A stretch of 64,000 nt of DNA from Girardinichthys multiradiatus (taxonomy: Eukaryota; Chordata; Actinopteri; Cyprinodontiformes; Goodeidae). Positions 1 through 11,591 of the stretch are shown here, in pieces. Location: the NCBI RefSeq assembly GCF_021462225.1, contig NC_061806.1, positions 5,638,734-5,702,733 of the forward strand, in the 5' to 3' direction. Each line of letters starts with the position of its first letter. Position 1 is the stretch's first letter. A program made the position numbers and the translations under genes. Below the pieces are notes generated by a model. It ran no database searches. It was not told where the DNA came from and worked only from the letters and a program-made list of their open reading frames with translations.

Positions 1-138
1 TGGAAGCAAGCAACTGCAATGATCTTCCTTCATAGGGTGGCTAGAATCAGCATTATTCATAGTGTAAGGAATTCCTTCATCGAACACGGTCAGCTTAGAG
101 TCTCTGCTTCTCCACACCAAAAGGAGTCAATTGAGGGC
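1..138 (+). pseudogene. Rex3 (RTE-clade LINE) 3' coding fragment
   Basis: This short piece matches the part of Rex3 that follows the reverse transcriptase. Translation is interrupted, but the tract corresponding to 'MSFLRRVAG' is recognisable ('cttcatagggtggctag') and the following bases keep Rex3 spacing. A better-preserved copy of the same segment lies at 22,970-23,000. The fragment is cut by the window edge on the left and is too decayed to function. The family assignment rests on remembered Rex3 sequence and on the internal match. Confidence 0.6.
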
Positions 139-960
139 TCAATGTCTTGTACACTGTTGGGACCCCAGCCATGTGTTACAACATTAAAGGCCAGTAAGAA
201 CTTTTCTGGAACTTTCAAACTAAATCGCGTTAACCTACTTCCAGCACAGCCAGAAACAGGAACAAGAGGGGTAACACCGGACTTCCCGTGATGTCACTGT
301 TTGGATAAAAACCCTGCGTTCCGACAAACAGACCTCTTCCACGCAGGTCCCCGGTGGAGCTGGAAGGAGAGAAAGCTAATGTCTCCTTGCTGGCAAACAG
401 ACATAACTCTTCAAACTGGATCCAAAGTGACTATAATCACACGCAGCAAAGTTAAGTAATGATTTGCTGTTTGAGTATCCGGCATTTATACATATAAAGG
501 GTGTAAAGAGACAAGCTTGACTTGGCTTTTCTTCGGAGGCCTCCAGAAGCAGCCCCAATTGAAGTGGATTTCCTCCACGGCCTGGAAAAGGAGGCTGGGA
601 CTGCAACACACGTCTTCCTGGATGTACGTCCAGGTAGCGAGAGCTACCCCGCCGCATCGCACTCACTCAAGGAGTCGAACGTGCCTTTGTCACGGTTCGC
701 CAGCCTAGCTAAAGCCCTCTCCCACAACTACGGAGGTTAGCTGAGAGTTAACCCTTTGTTTACCAACAAGTGGATGTATTTTCCTCAGTGCCCAGGAAAA
801 CCTATCTTCAGAACGGTTCACGTAAGTGGTAGTGTTTGGGCAGAGAAGATTAAATTAGAGGTAAATAATCTAAATAATGTTTGTTTAATGACAATTGTTT
901 TTATTTGTGTTGAGAAACTCAGCTACAGTAAGTGCTAGCAGACTAACACTCAGCTAAGGA
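139..960 (+). other. GC-richer stretch with TATA-like box and splice donor; possible first exon or LTR/leader
   Basis: This stretch is less AT-rich than its surroundings. A TATA-like 'tggataaaaa' lies at 302-311, and a consensus splice donor (CAC|GTAAGTGG) lies at 821. Between them, a 72-codon ORF (522-740) with an unrecognised product ends in a stop. The arrangement fits a promoter plus first exon, but also an old LTR or leader of a retroelement. I see no family match. Confidence 0.25.
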
Positions 961-970
961 TCTGTTCTGT

Positions 971-989
971 GTTTTTTTTTTTTTTTTTT
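971..989. repeat. Poly(T) tract
   Basis: A run of 19 T. It could be the reverse-strand poly(A) tail of an old retroposon, but nothing recognisable adjoins it. Confidence 0.8.
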
Positions 990-3900
990 ATTAAGACAAA
1001 CTTTATTTAAAGGGTGGTTTTTAAACACAGTAAAAGTATGTGTTTGATTCTGGTAACCAGCTATAAGCTTCTTTTGTTAACTCCAACCGCTAACGGCTAA
1101 CATGTGCTTGCCTACTTTGAGTCAGCTGAAGATCATTTACTCAAAACGGTTGTTAGTTTACAATCTAGGAAAAAATATTTCACTAAACTTGAAAACTAAT
1201 TAAACACCATTAAGACCTATTTATCCAGATATGTTTGGTTCTTATTCAAAATAATATTTCCTTAAATATTATTTTAATAAAGGCAGCCAATTTAATACCG
1301 ATGAGGATTAGTCATCCAGAACATTGGTTTAATTCAGCAAATCATTCTTTAAAATGTTGTTTTATCAAAATAATGTTTTATCTGATCTTGCATTGTGAAT
1401 GGTTGTTTAAAGGTATACCAATCATTGCCTAAGTTAGTTCCAAGACTAACTTAACTTTATTTCCAAGCTCTTCAAGATAATCCTTGGTTCTCAAACATTA
1501 ATAACATTGCATATTAATATTGCATCACTCTTTCTGCCATGGTTTTCAACCATCTTTGTTTCACTTGTTTATATTGTATATAGCCCATTAGTCTTCCTCA
1601 ATCTTTAATTCTGCTTGGTATTTTAGTTGGGTTGTTTTAGCATAGTAAATAATTTGTTGATTGAAATATGTTTCACTTTGAGTTTACTTATTTTTGTTAA
1701 TAAGTTCTTGTATTTTAAGAAATTGTGTGAATTCATTCTGTGTGTGTACAGAGTTTTGTTTGTTCAGTAATGTCAGAGCTTGGCTCATCCCTTTCACTAC
1801 TGTCCTAATACCACCACCTTACTGGGCTGCTATTCACAGGACAACCCTTAACAGACCGAAATATTATTTAATAAAATATTAACGTATTAATATTAAATAT
1901 TAAATTATATATTTATATTCATAATCACAACAACCCCATACACATTTTTCAACCTGCCATAACACCCAAATGTGTCCATTCACAAGATGAGGTCTGATAA
2001 AGATCTTATTTTACTTGTTAATTTAAGAATTGTAGAAAAATATGATGCAGTGTAATTTTCATCACAGTTTTAATTGAAGACCATTTTTTTCTGAAACAGA
2101 AACAAGAGGAAAACTAAATAAAAACCCATACAATGTGACTACCAATATGATTGACCATTTGTGAAAATATTGGAGGTTAATGAAGTTCTATTAGATCTAC
2201 TTTTAGTCATTTGGAAATTTAGACCAGTTGTAAAAATCGCCCATGAGACCTGATGTTTGCATGCAATGCACATCCTATTTATTTTTTTTGGTTTTTAAAA
2301 CTGTATCAAAAAAGCAAGTTCTCAAAAATGTTTTTAAATAACAAATGGTTTTGTGTATTGCAAATGCATCCTTTTTAATGTCCATCCTAGCCTAAGCCTT
2401 TTTTTGTCTGTGTAAAGACCCTAAAATACATGACTCCATATTTAGGTGAATTAAACTTACTGTACGTTTAGTTGATTAAAATGTAGCACAATTTAGTCCA
2501 CTAAAACTAGACAAACAATATTAGAACATGTGACTAATTTCTGACCTAAACTTAACGACATTTTACTCAACCGCTTTGACTTAAACTAAGTTAAAACTTG
2601 TTAAAATTCACAAAGCTTAGATGGATAATTCCAGTTAAAGAACTAGAAACATCAAGAATCAAGTGGCTTCTCTTCTAAGAACTCTGATAGCACGCCTGCA
2701 TTCAGGTTTTTCAGATAAAGAGAGAAAAGGCAGCATTTGGAGAGGATGTGGACTTTTTACATTGTTGGTAATAGAGGCAGTGAAAGAAAAATCATGAAAC
2801 AAAGAACCAAGTTTGAGCTGCCAGTCTTACATTCAGAATGTCTTTCAATCCTCTTTTCTTGATCTGATTAGAAGCCTTTATTTTGCAACGGGGAAATGCA
2901 AACAGCAGGTTCCACCAGTGCTTTGTTTAGACTGGTTATTTCCATCCCCAACTGCAGTTGAGCCACGGAGATCTTTGTATATCTTTAGATATTAACGCAT
3001 GAGGATCTACAGACCAGTGACCAGTGAAGAAATTACGTCTAATAGCATTTGGTCCTGATGGATTTCAACCAGGTTGGAAATAAAAATGCAGAAGCCAAAA
3101 AAATAAATAAGGAATATTGTTAAAATCTAAATTCAAATTTAAACTGTATGATCATTTTGTTTTCTGTCAGGCATATGTATGATCAATGGTTTGCATGTTT
3201 CTTAAACCATGTTTACAGCTTGCAGCAATGTTCCCTCCAGCCTACTTGGAACACTTGCATTGATCCTCTCCAAATTAACATTTTATACGACCAGCAAGAA
3301 TGTTGAGATACTCACTATTTAGTCCTTTTGTTGACGCTTTAGTTCTGTTTTGGTGTTTTTTAGACTAAAAACTTTGATCAGCTGATGAACATCCTTTGTG
3401 ATTCCGAATATCATTTTAATCAACTGCCCTCTCTATTTTGTGTCTCTTACTCCAGTCTTTACCCGTATCCATTCTTTAGCTCAATATACATTCTGGTTAC
3501 AATCCAGTAGCACAAAATACACATACTTAGAATTTCTTCTCAAGATTTCGATTGCAAGTGTATAAAAATCAAACATGCATACATAAAATATTTAAAAGTG
3601 AGACACACTGATATTAATTCCATTCCCTTATAAAATGAATGAAAGGTCACCTAGAAAGTTTTGATTATCAAATACATATACATAACACATACATATTCTG
3701 ACAGTAAAGTAGAATATCACTTCAAGCCATTAATGTTTAACTGAGAAAAATGTGAGAGTGAAAAGCTGATCAGAATTGCAACTGCAATATAAAATGAGAG
3801 CTTGTGCAGGCCGGAGTGGAACAAAGGGTGGCAGGGCAGGGATAGTGGCGATGACAGGGAGTGGTGGGAAGGGTGGGGGAAGGCAGGGTGTTTAAATGTC

Positions 3901-4700
3901 ACAGACAGTGAGGTGAGGTGAGACAAAGAATAGGAATAGTGTGGATGAGTTGATTTTTTTCATTGAGCTTAAAGGTATAACAATTTTTTACCTGACAAAA
4001 TATAAACACAATAAATCACAATTCTCCTCAAAACAGATTTAGTAAAGCATAGATATAGGACAGATATTTAAAATATTACTATACTTTCAGAAACGTTGCC
4101 CTATAATATATAAAGCATGTAATCGGTCCCATCTAAAGTCTTTGCCATTGGAATCAATTTAAACTATTGTTTTGAATAAAAGCAGAAATTCAGTCAGTCA
4201 TCATCCTGTCAGTTTTATGTAGCTCAGCCATCAGGATCCCATAAATCACTATCAAAGGTGACCTGAAACCATACAGCTCCCTACAACATGATGAAATTGT
4301 GTCTTTCCATAGGACTGCTCCCTTCCCCTCAGTACCAACATACATGCACGTGGCATTTTTGTGATAGTAAGCAACTTTCCATCATTCCATTCATTCCATT
4401 TCGTTTGACCTACAGTACATACGAGTCAGCCTGATTTCCCTTATAGTTTTCTCATTCATTCTCTGCTAATGATGCATAGGCACTCAATAAGGTCACAGAG
4501 GAGAGAACTCTCTCCATTCACTGCTTTGGATCATCATTGAATTTCACCAAAAGAGCATTAAATGTTCTGTCCGGCTGCAACATCCTAATGTGATGTTTTG
4601 ACAAATGACTGAATGAGCTCAGCAGAACTTAGATGCTTTTATGAGGGGAATTGTTGGATGGGTAGAGGCACCAGAACTTCTCACACAGCACTGAAGGGCT
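990..4700. other. AT-rich DNA with no recognised gene
   Basis: Short ORFs on both strands have no recognisable product and low codon complexity. No element ends, tRNA-like boxes or long repeats were recognised. This looks like ordinary intergenic or intronic sequence. Confidence 0.5.
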
Positions 4701-4719
4701 CAGTTCAGCGATCAATGGA

Positions 4720-5535
4720 TGAGCAATAGTCTGGTATCTGGAAGATTGTGAGTGGGATTCCAGCTTCCCACCATCAGTTGGGCCCAAGTTACCTGTTACA
4801 CTGTCTGTTTTGTGAAAATAAATTGTAATGCAAAAGCACTTTGAGTGGTCAATAAGCAGAGGCAGGTAGAGTAGCCTACAAAAGTATCAGTACTTGAATA
4901 TATTTTATTCAAGTAGAAGTAGAACGTAGTCATCCAAAAGATTACTCAAGTAAGAGTAAAAAACCATTTGTTAAAAACCCTACTACTAACTACTGAGTAC
5001 TTGAGTTGTACAGTTTAATCAAATTTTTATTTTTGAAAATGATGTAAATATACAGAGAGAATCGAAAATAATGTGCAGGTTCTGATACTTAATATTAAAA
5101 TAAAAACTGAGTAACAATAAATCACATCATCACTAAATAAAAAATTCAGGCAGAAGAAACATACATTTCAAAATCAGTTTTCCACAACATAAAATATTTT
5201 CCAACCAATACTTACAGTGTGTAATACATACATGTTACAACAGTGCAAAGTACTTCCATTGACAATGTCTAGTGTTTATTGTATGTTCACTTGATCTCCA
5301 TATGGCTCAGCAGATAGAAAATAACAGAACAATGAAGCTTGTGTTCTTGGTTAAAATGTGTTTGTTTATCATTCACTGATTTAATTGGAGGTGGGTAGAG
5401 GAGACATAAATTGTACTCAAATAAGAAAAGCATTACTTCAAATTTTACTCAAGTAGAAGTAAAAAGTATGCTGCTAGAACTGCTCTGGCAGTACGACTAG
5501 AAAATAACCAAATAATTTCAGTCTATTTATTATAA
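4720..5535 (+). repeat. tRNA-derived SINE interrupted by a hAT-like MITE
   Basis: The left part (4720-4856) has a B-box-like 'ttgtgagtgggattccagc' and the teleost SINE phrase 'aaaagcactttgagtggtc'. After the MITE (4857-5487) the sequence resumes with 'gactagaaaataacc', matching the SINE continuation 'gactagaaaagcgctatat', followed by a decayed 'agtcTatttattat' tail. The two halves therefore appear to be one SINE copy that was split by a later insertion. The family is assigned from memory of fish SINEs. Confidence 0.45.
4857..5487. mobile_element. hAT-like non-autonomous element (MITE)
   Basis: The ends are CAGAGGCAG on the left and ...GCTCTG on the right, the short inverted termini usual for hAT elements. 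The interior is full of the 'tactcaagtaagagtaaaa' motif familiar from Tol2-like and other fish hAT MITEs. The flanking octamers TCAATAAG and GCAGTACG agree at 5 of 8 positions, as expected for a decayed 8-bp target-site duplication. A second hAT-end-like segment in the same orientation begins near 5388. No transposase is encoded. Confidence 0.55.
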
Positions 5536-6320
5536 AACTCAGAACAGGCAGTGGTACAGTTCAGTACAGCAGCTTAAAAGGTACAGTATTAAAAATCTGT
5601 TAAAAAAGACCTAAAAGATCCTTAAACATCTTCTGTATTTCTGTAGGCAGAGCTTTTAATGTAATCCCGAGGAAGATTATCCATGCTGGTGAATCTAAAT
5701 GTAGCTACGGCAGCAAATAGCTTTATGAATCAGGGTTTAAATTAAGAGACACTGTGTTATTTGGATAAATTCTAGAGGATTTTGTACTGTGAGAGGAATT
5801 AACTTAGTCTTGTGTCCTCAGACAAATAGCCTACACTCACAGCATTAGCTCAGCAGATCAGAGCTACGGTGTCAGTGAGCACACACTAGACATGTAAATC
5901 AGTTGGTGGATTAGTGACAGTTACGGGTCATGGATTTCATATATGGCACACTGCCGATACAGATTATACGGTAGATTTGTACAAAGGAGAAAAAAAAGGA
6001 TAGATTCTGGTTCTTTGTCCAAACTCTGCCCATTGCCTTTCTAGGTAGATGATTTAATGTTCTGTTGTGCTCCTGCTGTGATATTTACCTAGAATAACAA
6101 TTTAATTAGAATACAAAAATGACGAATGGTTGCAGATTTGCAAGCAACAGAAAATACCAGAAATGACATAATTTAAAATAGAATCTTTGAACCAAGGTGA
6201 TTCCCAAAGGGCCAACACTATTTATATTGGTTGCAAATTATAGCATTAAAATTGGATTTTTCTATAACTTGTATGATGTTATAGTAACAAGAAACTAGAG
6301 TTACAATTAGGGCTAAAAGG
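5536..6320. other. No recognised feature
   Basis: AT-rich sequence without convincing ORFs, element ends or tandem repeats. Confidence 0.5.
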
Positions 6321-6329
6321 ACCAATAAT

Positions 6330-6520
6330 TTGTCACGATCCTCAGCTGTTTGAGTTTCTGTTGATTGCATTCACCTGTTATTCATAGTTCTCACCTCACT
6401 GTATTTAAGTTCTTGTTTTCTGTCCCTTCGTAGTTGGGTCATCTGTTATCATGTCTGTATCCCTGGTTTCTGTGTTTCCTTCGTGTCCCTTTAAGTTCAT
6501 CATTTTACAGTAAAATATAT
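6330..6520 (+). repeat. Gypsy-LTR-like segment (possible solo LTR remnant)
   Basis: The segment starts with 'tgtcacgatcctcagctg', continues with pyrimidine-rich 'gtatttaagttcttg' and 'ttgggtcatctgttatcatg', and reads like the LTRs of many fish Gypsy elements. No coding part, primer-binding site or clear right end was found. Confidence 0.35.
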
Positions 6521-7036
6521 ACATGTGAACCAGGCATGGATTCACATGGAAAGTCCGACTAAAGACACCAAGCTTTGTAGTACCGGGCTACTTGAAATCA
6601 ATTGTATTTGAGATGCTGTTTTGTTTTGTCTTGGCTGACATAAAAATATACAAAATAAAAAAAAAAAACAATGGTTTATTTTAAGTTTCGTTGTGAGCAC
6701 CATTTTCAGCCAACAGTAAACATTGATATTTAATAGCAAAGTGTGGTGACACTACAGGAGATTATCTCTCACTGGAAAAAAACTGGTTAGGTGGGAGTTG
6801 TTACAGTATGTAGCAAGGAGGTGTGTTTTGTGTACACATGTTTTGGGCTGTGAGTGCAGTTCCTGTTTTGGAAGTTAGAGAGATTAAAGCACTGAGATTC
6901 CACTCTCAGAGCTTTAACCAACTGCCACAAAAGTGTTTTTCCTAGTGCCAGTACAATATTCTGTGCTGCACTGAAAGTCACCTGGAATGGAGTAAAACCC
7001 TCAGGTGTCACAAAAAGATGAGAATGGACTAACATA

Positions 7037-7070
7037 CACTGATGAACCATAACATTCTGACCACTGACAG
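7037..7070 (+). repeat. Tc1-family terminal repeat relic
   Basis: After a TA dinucleotide (7035-7036) the sequence 'cactgatgaaccataacatt' followed by 'ctgaccactgacag' matches the terminal repeat of a widespread fish Tc1 family. No transposase of this family follows. Confidence 0.45.
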
Positions 7071-7199
7071 AGAAAATGAAGTCACAAAAAAGATCTTTTT
7101 TCTCACTGTCTGATATTTAATCAAGCTAACCTTTTCCTGTTTTAGGTAATTAGGATTGCCTACATTGTTTCTATTTGCTGAACACCAGAGCAAATGTGT

Positions 7200-7970
7200 G
7201 AGAGAACAATTTTTATTACTTTCTTAGGAGTCAGAAGTTTACACGTTCTAAGTGACATTACTGACCCTTTTAACAATTTGGGAAGGCCCAGATAATGGCT
7301 TTGCAAGCTTCTGGTTAATTGAAACTGAGTTAAGTTGAGGTATTCCTGTGGATGTAATTAAATGGAAGATGTCAGCAAGAGATATCAGTCAAAATATTAG
7401 GAGGAGAACTCCAAAAGTTGTGAAGGAGCCACATTCATTTTTTAAAACAATTTAAACAAGCATAAAGAGCATTATCCACCTTAAATCTATAATACAGTTT
7501 GAAAATGTACCCAGGGACAGTGACCCTACCTTTTGGACACATGTCTTGTGCTCTGACTAAATCATAATGATCATTGTTACATTTGTTGGAAAAGGTGAAA
7601 ACACCATCCTTTATGTGAAGTGTGGGGATGGCAGCATCATGCTGAAAGGCATCAGCCTGAAGGTAATTATTGAGCACATATGAGATTTCCAAAACCACAA
7701 TGACGCTATCACATCGGCAAATTAGCTACAAAGAGCTTGGTGACAAGATAGCTATCATCCAAGGCCTCATCCAATCCCCATAGAAAATGTGTGATCAGAG
7801 ATTAAAAGGTATGTGCAAGGTGGCTTACAAACCTGACTCAGTTAAACCAGTTCTGTAAGGAGGAATGGAACAAAATTCCAGCAAAGTATTGTGAGAAGCT
7901 TCTGCCCGAAGCATTTGTCCTACGTTATACCAAATACTAAGTATGTAATAGTTTTGGTAGCACTAACTGT
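7200..7970 (+). mobile_element. Decayed Sleeping-Beauty-like (SSTN) Tc1 relic
   Basis: The tract 'gtcagaagtttacacgttct' near 7230 matches the inner direct repeat of salmonid-type Tc1 elements. Further right, 'gtggcagcatcatgctg' (about 7629), 'cctacaaacctgactcag'-like text (about 7830), 'ggaggaatggaacaaaattc' (7860) and 'taccaaatactaagtatgta' (about 7928) follow the order of the transposase gene and its 3' end on the plus strand. Frameshifts, stops and indels destroy the reading frame. The minus-strand ORF in this region is a shadow. This is an ancient, dead copy. Confidence 0.65.
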
Positions 7971-9170
7971 CCAAAAAATTAAGAGGCTAATCATATTTCA
8001 TGTGAGAGGGTGAAAAAAATAAAAATGTTGTCTCTTTTTACACAGTGTACATGAATGTCTAGTTGAAACTAAGAAATGTTTATAATGGATCTGTTACTGT
8101 TAGTTTTAAAAATTTATTTGGGGTCAGTATTAGTAAGCCAAATCCACCTTAAAAATGTGAGCAAGCAGTACTCAATATACTAAGATGATTTGCCAAAAAT
8201 ATCTATTCATTCATTTATTTCTGTGCTCAGGTCTTTAATGCTAACACATAAAACCAAACTGCAGCTTTTAAACCTGGTAGCATTACAGGTCTACAGGGAG
8301 GGAAGCACAGGTGCTGTGTTTGTAGGCCTCACTGCCTGCCACTTTCAAGGTTTATGACTAAGCTAAGTGACTTTAAATTACACGGACATTACAATATGCA
8401 GGTTCTCTATCATACTGAAAGAAATCCTAATATTTGTCTCATTTAATAATGCCTTGGTTACACTTGCTTTGGGTTGAACAACTTCCAGCTGTGAAATAAA
8501 ATAAGATGAATTGGACTGATGGTTTGATTATTTCTTGCTGATGTGATGTTATTGTATTTCTGTCTCTAGTTTGTTTGGATTTACAGAACATATCAGCATT
8601 AGGTACGTTCAGTTCCATTTTCCTGTGTTTTCTTAGCTACCCTGTCTGGCTTGGTCTCATTAGAGAAAACCCCAAACGTCAGCAGAAAGCTAGTGACAGG
8701 GAGTTGTTGGGTTCAGCATTTGTTCAAGCATTCCCATTTCTGAATATTCCTCTCTGATTTAGTGGAGGAGAGGTAGAGGCATTGCAGCTTTTATGCTAAA
8801 TCCCCTGAGACTGCAGAAAAAATCCCGAATGGAATCAAGCGAAGGGGGAAGGGTCAGTAGCTACTTTTGATCTCTATCCCACTGGTTTAAACAGGCCTTT
8901 ACATGCAAAATTCTGCCAATTGACTGACAATTACGGAAAAACTAGAACAGATGGCTCTGCTTCAATGAAAGGCAGTTATTTGTCAAAACTGCGATTTTTT
9001 GCTGATCCTAGAACACAAATACACACTTCAAGGAGATAGAGGAACTATGGGGTAAAAGAAAGTCACACTGGTGCTGATATTTGCAACATCTTAATAAGTA
9101 TTGCTTATGTTTGTTTTACATCATGCTGATGCTATGCTGATAATTCAGTTGAATTAAATTACTTTATTTG
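7971..9170. other. No recognised feature
   Basis: AT-rich sequence with short ORFs of no recognisable product. No repeat family was identified. Confidence 0.45.
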
Positions 9171-9174
9171 TATG

Positions 9175-9266
<92 letters not shown>
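9175..9266. repeat. (TA)n(TG)n microsatellite
   Basis: About 45 bp of TA repeats are followed by 'catatatg' and about 38 bp of TG repeats. It abuts the left end of the Tc1 chimera, which inserts at TA. Confidence 0.95.
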
Positions 9267-9267
<1 letters not shown>

Positions 9268-9521
9268 ATATATACACTGCTCAAACAAATAAGTGGAACA
9301 CTCAAATAACACATCCTAGATGAAATATTCTCATTGAATACTTTGTTCTGTACAAAGTTGAATGTACTGACAACAAAATCACACAAACATCATCAATGTA
9401 AATCAAATTTATTAACCAATGGAGGCCTAGATTTGGAGTCACACACAAAATTAAAGTGGAAAAACACACTACAGGCTGATCCAACTTTGATGTAATGTCC
9501 ATAAAATAAGTCAAACGAGGC

Positions 9522-9827
9522 TCAGTATTGTGTGTGGCCTCCACGTACCTGTATGACCTCCCTACAATGTCTGGGCATGCTCCTGATGAGACAGCGGATG
9601 GTCTCCTGAGGGATCTCCTCCCAGACCTGGACTAAAGCATTCGCCAACTCCTGGACAGTCTGTGGTGCAACGTGACGTTGGTGGATGGAGCGAAACATGA
9701 TGTCCCAGATGTGCTCAGTCGGATTAAGTTCTGGGGAACGGGCGGGCCAGTCCATAGCTTCGATGTCTTCATCTTGCAGGAACTGCTGACACACTCCAGC
9801 CACATGAGGTCTAGCATTGTCCTGCAT
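9522..9827 (-). pseudogene. Tc1 transposase C-terminal part (family A)
   Basis: This ORF holds the second Asp in 'MQDNARPHVAGV' and the Glu position in 'SPELNPTEHIWDIM', then the conserved C-terminus ending 'VRGGHTQY'. It continues the family-A portion of the fused ORF to its right. About 160 bp between them (9830-9990) carry the 'VMVWGGISLEG' region with stops and a frameshift. Full-length relatives have about 340 residues, so this is the distal third. Read on the minus strand. Confidence 0.75.
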
Positions 9828-9991
9828 TAGGAGGAATCCAGGGCCAACCGCACCAGCCTATGGTCTCACAAGGGGTCTGAGGATCTCATCTCAGTACCTA
9901 ATGACAGTGAGGCTACCTCTACGAGCACATGGAAGGCCATGCAGCCCTCCAAAGAAATGCCACCCCACACCATTACTGACCCACTGCCAAA

Positions 9992-10924
9992 TCAGTCATA
10001 TTGAAGGATGTTGCAGGCCACCGATCGCTCTCCATGGTGTCTCCAGACTCTGTTACGTCTGTCAAATGTGCTCTGTGTGAACCTGCTTTCATCTGGGAAG
10101 AGCACAGGGCGCCAGTGGTGAATTTGCCAATCCTGGTGTTCTCTGTTAAATGCCAAGCGTCCTGCACGGTGTTGGTCTGTGAGCACAACCCCAATTTCTG
10201 GTTGGAAGATAAATCTCCGTCCCAGTCTCAGGTCTCTTGCAGACTCCAACAGGTTTTCTTCCAGAATGGTCCTGTATTTGGCCCCATCCATCTTCCCATC
10301 AATTTTGACCATCTTCCCTGTCCCTGCTGACGAAAAGCAGGCCCAAACCATGATGCTGCCACCACCATGTTTGACAGTGGGGATGGTGTGTTCAGGGTGA
10401 TGAGCTGTGTTGCTTTTACGCCAAACATATCGTTTTGCATTGTGGCCAAACAGTTCGATTTTGGTTTCATCTGACCAGAGCACCTTCTTCCACATGTTTG
10501 GTGTGTCTCCCAGGTGGCTTGTGGCAAACTTTAAACGAGACTTTTTATGGATATCTTTGAGAAATGGCTTTCTTCTTGCCACTCTTCCATAAAGGCCAGA
10601 TTTGTGCAGTGTACGACTGATTGTTGTCCTATCGACAGACTCTCCCACCTCTGCTGTAGATTTCTGCAGTTCGTCCAGAGTGATTATGGACCTCTTGGCT
10701 GCATCTCTGATCAGTCTTCTCCTTGTTCGAGATGAGAGTTTAGAGGGAGGGCCGGGTCTTGGTAGATTTGCAGTGGTCTGATACGCCTTCCATTTCAATA
10801 TGATTGCTTGCACAGTGCTCCTTGGGATGTTTAAAGCTTGGGAAATCTTTTTGTATCCAAATGAGGCTTTAAACGTCTCCACAACAGTATCTCGGAGCTG
10901 CCTGGTGTGTTCCTTGGTCTTCAT
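9992..10924 (-). pseudogene. Fused Tc1 transposase ORF (N-terminus of family B joined to middle of family A)
   Basis: The 310-codon ORF begins with a paired-like helix-turn-helix (start MKTKEHTRQLRD; 'GYKKISQALNIPRSTVQ' at residues 24-40). It continues into a DDE domain with the first Asp in 'LWSDETKIELFG' (about residue 150) and 'GGGSIMVWACFS'. At residue about 232 ('RRFIFQ'), just before the expected second-Asp motif, it changes in frame to another Tc1 sequence with its own first-Asp motif ('VLFPDESRF'). The fusion therefore holds two first-Asp regions and no second Asp or Glu, so it cannot be catalytic. It ends at a stop near 9992, after which the family-A frame is broken. The start is the usual Met of this family. 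Confidence 0.75.
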
Positions 10925-11318
10925 GATGCTCTCGCTCTCTGTGCTTTGAATAGAACCCTGAGACTATCACACAGCAGGTGCATTTATATGGAGACTTGAT
11001 TACACACAGGTGGATTCTATTTATCATCATCAGTCATTTGGGACAACATTGGATCATTCAGAGATCCTCACTGAACGTCTGGAGTGAGTTTGCTGCACTG
11101 AAAGTAAAGGGGCCGAATAATATTGCACACCCCACTTTTCAGTTTTTTATTTGTTAAAAAAGTTTGACACATCCAACAAATTTCATTCCCCTTCACGATT
11201 GTGTCCCACTTGTTGATTCTTCACAAAATATTAGACTTTTATATCTTTATGTTTGAAGCCTGAAATGTGGCAAGAGGTTGAAAAGTTCAAGGGGGCCGAA
11301 TACTTTCGCAAGGCAATG

Positions 11319-11368
11319 TGTATATATATCTATATCTATATCTATCTATAGATAGATATATATATAGC
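11319..11368. repeat. Palindromic TATC/GATA repeat
   Basis: The TATC-type repeat up to 'tctatctata' is followed by 'gatagatatatatatag', giving an inverted repeat able to form a hairpin. It lies directly beyond the right end of the Tc1 chimera. Confidence 0.8.
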
Positions 11369-11591
11369 ACACCATTATAGCGTTAACCCCCGTGTACAAT
11401 GAATCAGAACTGGAGGAAACTGCCCTCTCGAGGTGAGAAAAACAAACAGCAAGGAAGTGTTCCCAGGGTTTATACTGTCAAAATGTGTTGTGTTATGATC
11501 AGGATGAAGTAATCACAGAAGAAGAAATGAGAAAGAAGCAAAGACCCAAACAGCGTAATCGCTTTCTTAACAATCATCTTTAAACTCCAAG

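Larger units (their letters stand above)
9275..11318 (-). mobile_element. Chimeric Tc1 element with ends from two families
   Basis: The left end after TA (9273-9274) is 'cactgctcaaacaaataagt', typical of one fish Tc1 family. The right end, 'gggggccgaatactttcgca' followed by 'aggcaatg', is the terminus of a different family. The transposase switches identity near 10,201: the N-terminal two-thirds belongs to the right-hand family and the remainder to the left-hand family. No matching inverted partner exists for either end, so the unit is not a normal Tc1 element. It is best explained by one element inserting into or recombining with another, with loss of the intervening ends. Confidence 0.7.
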
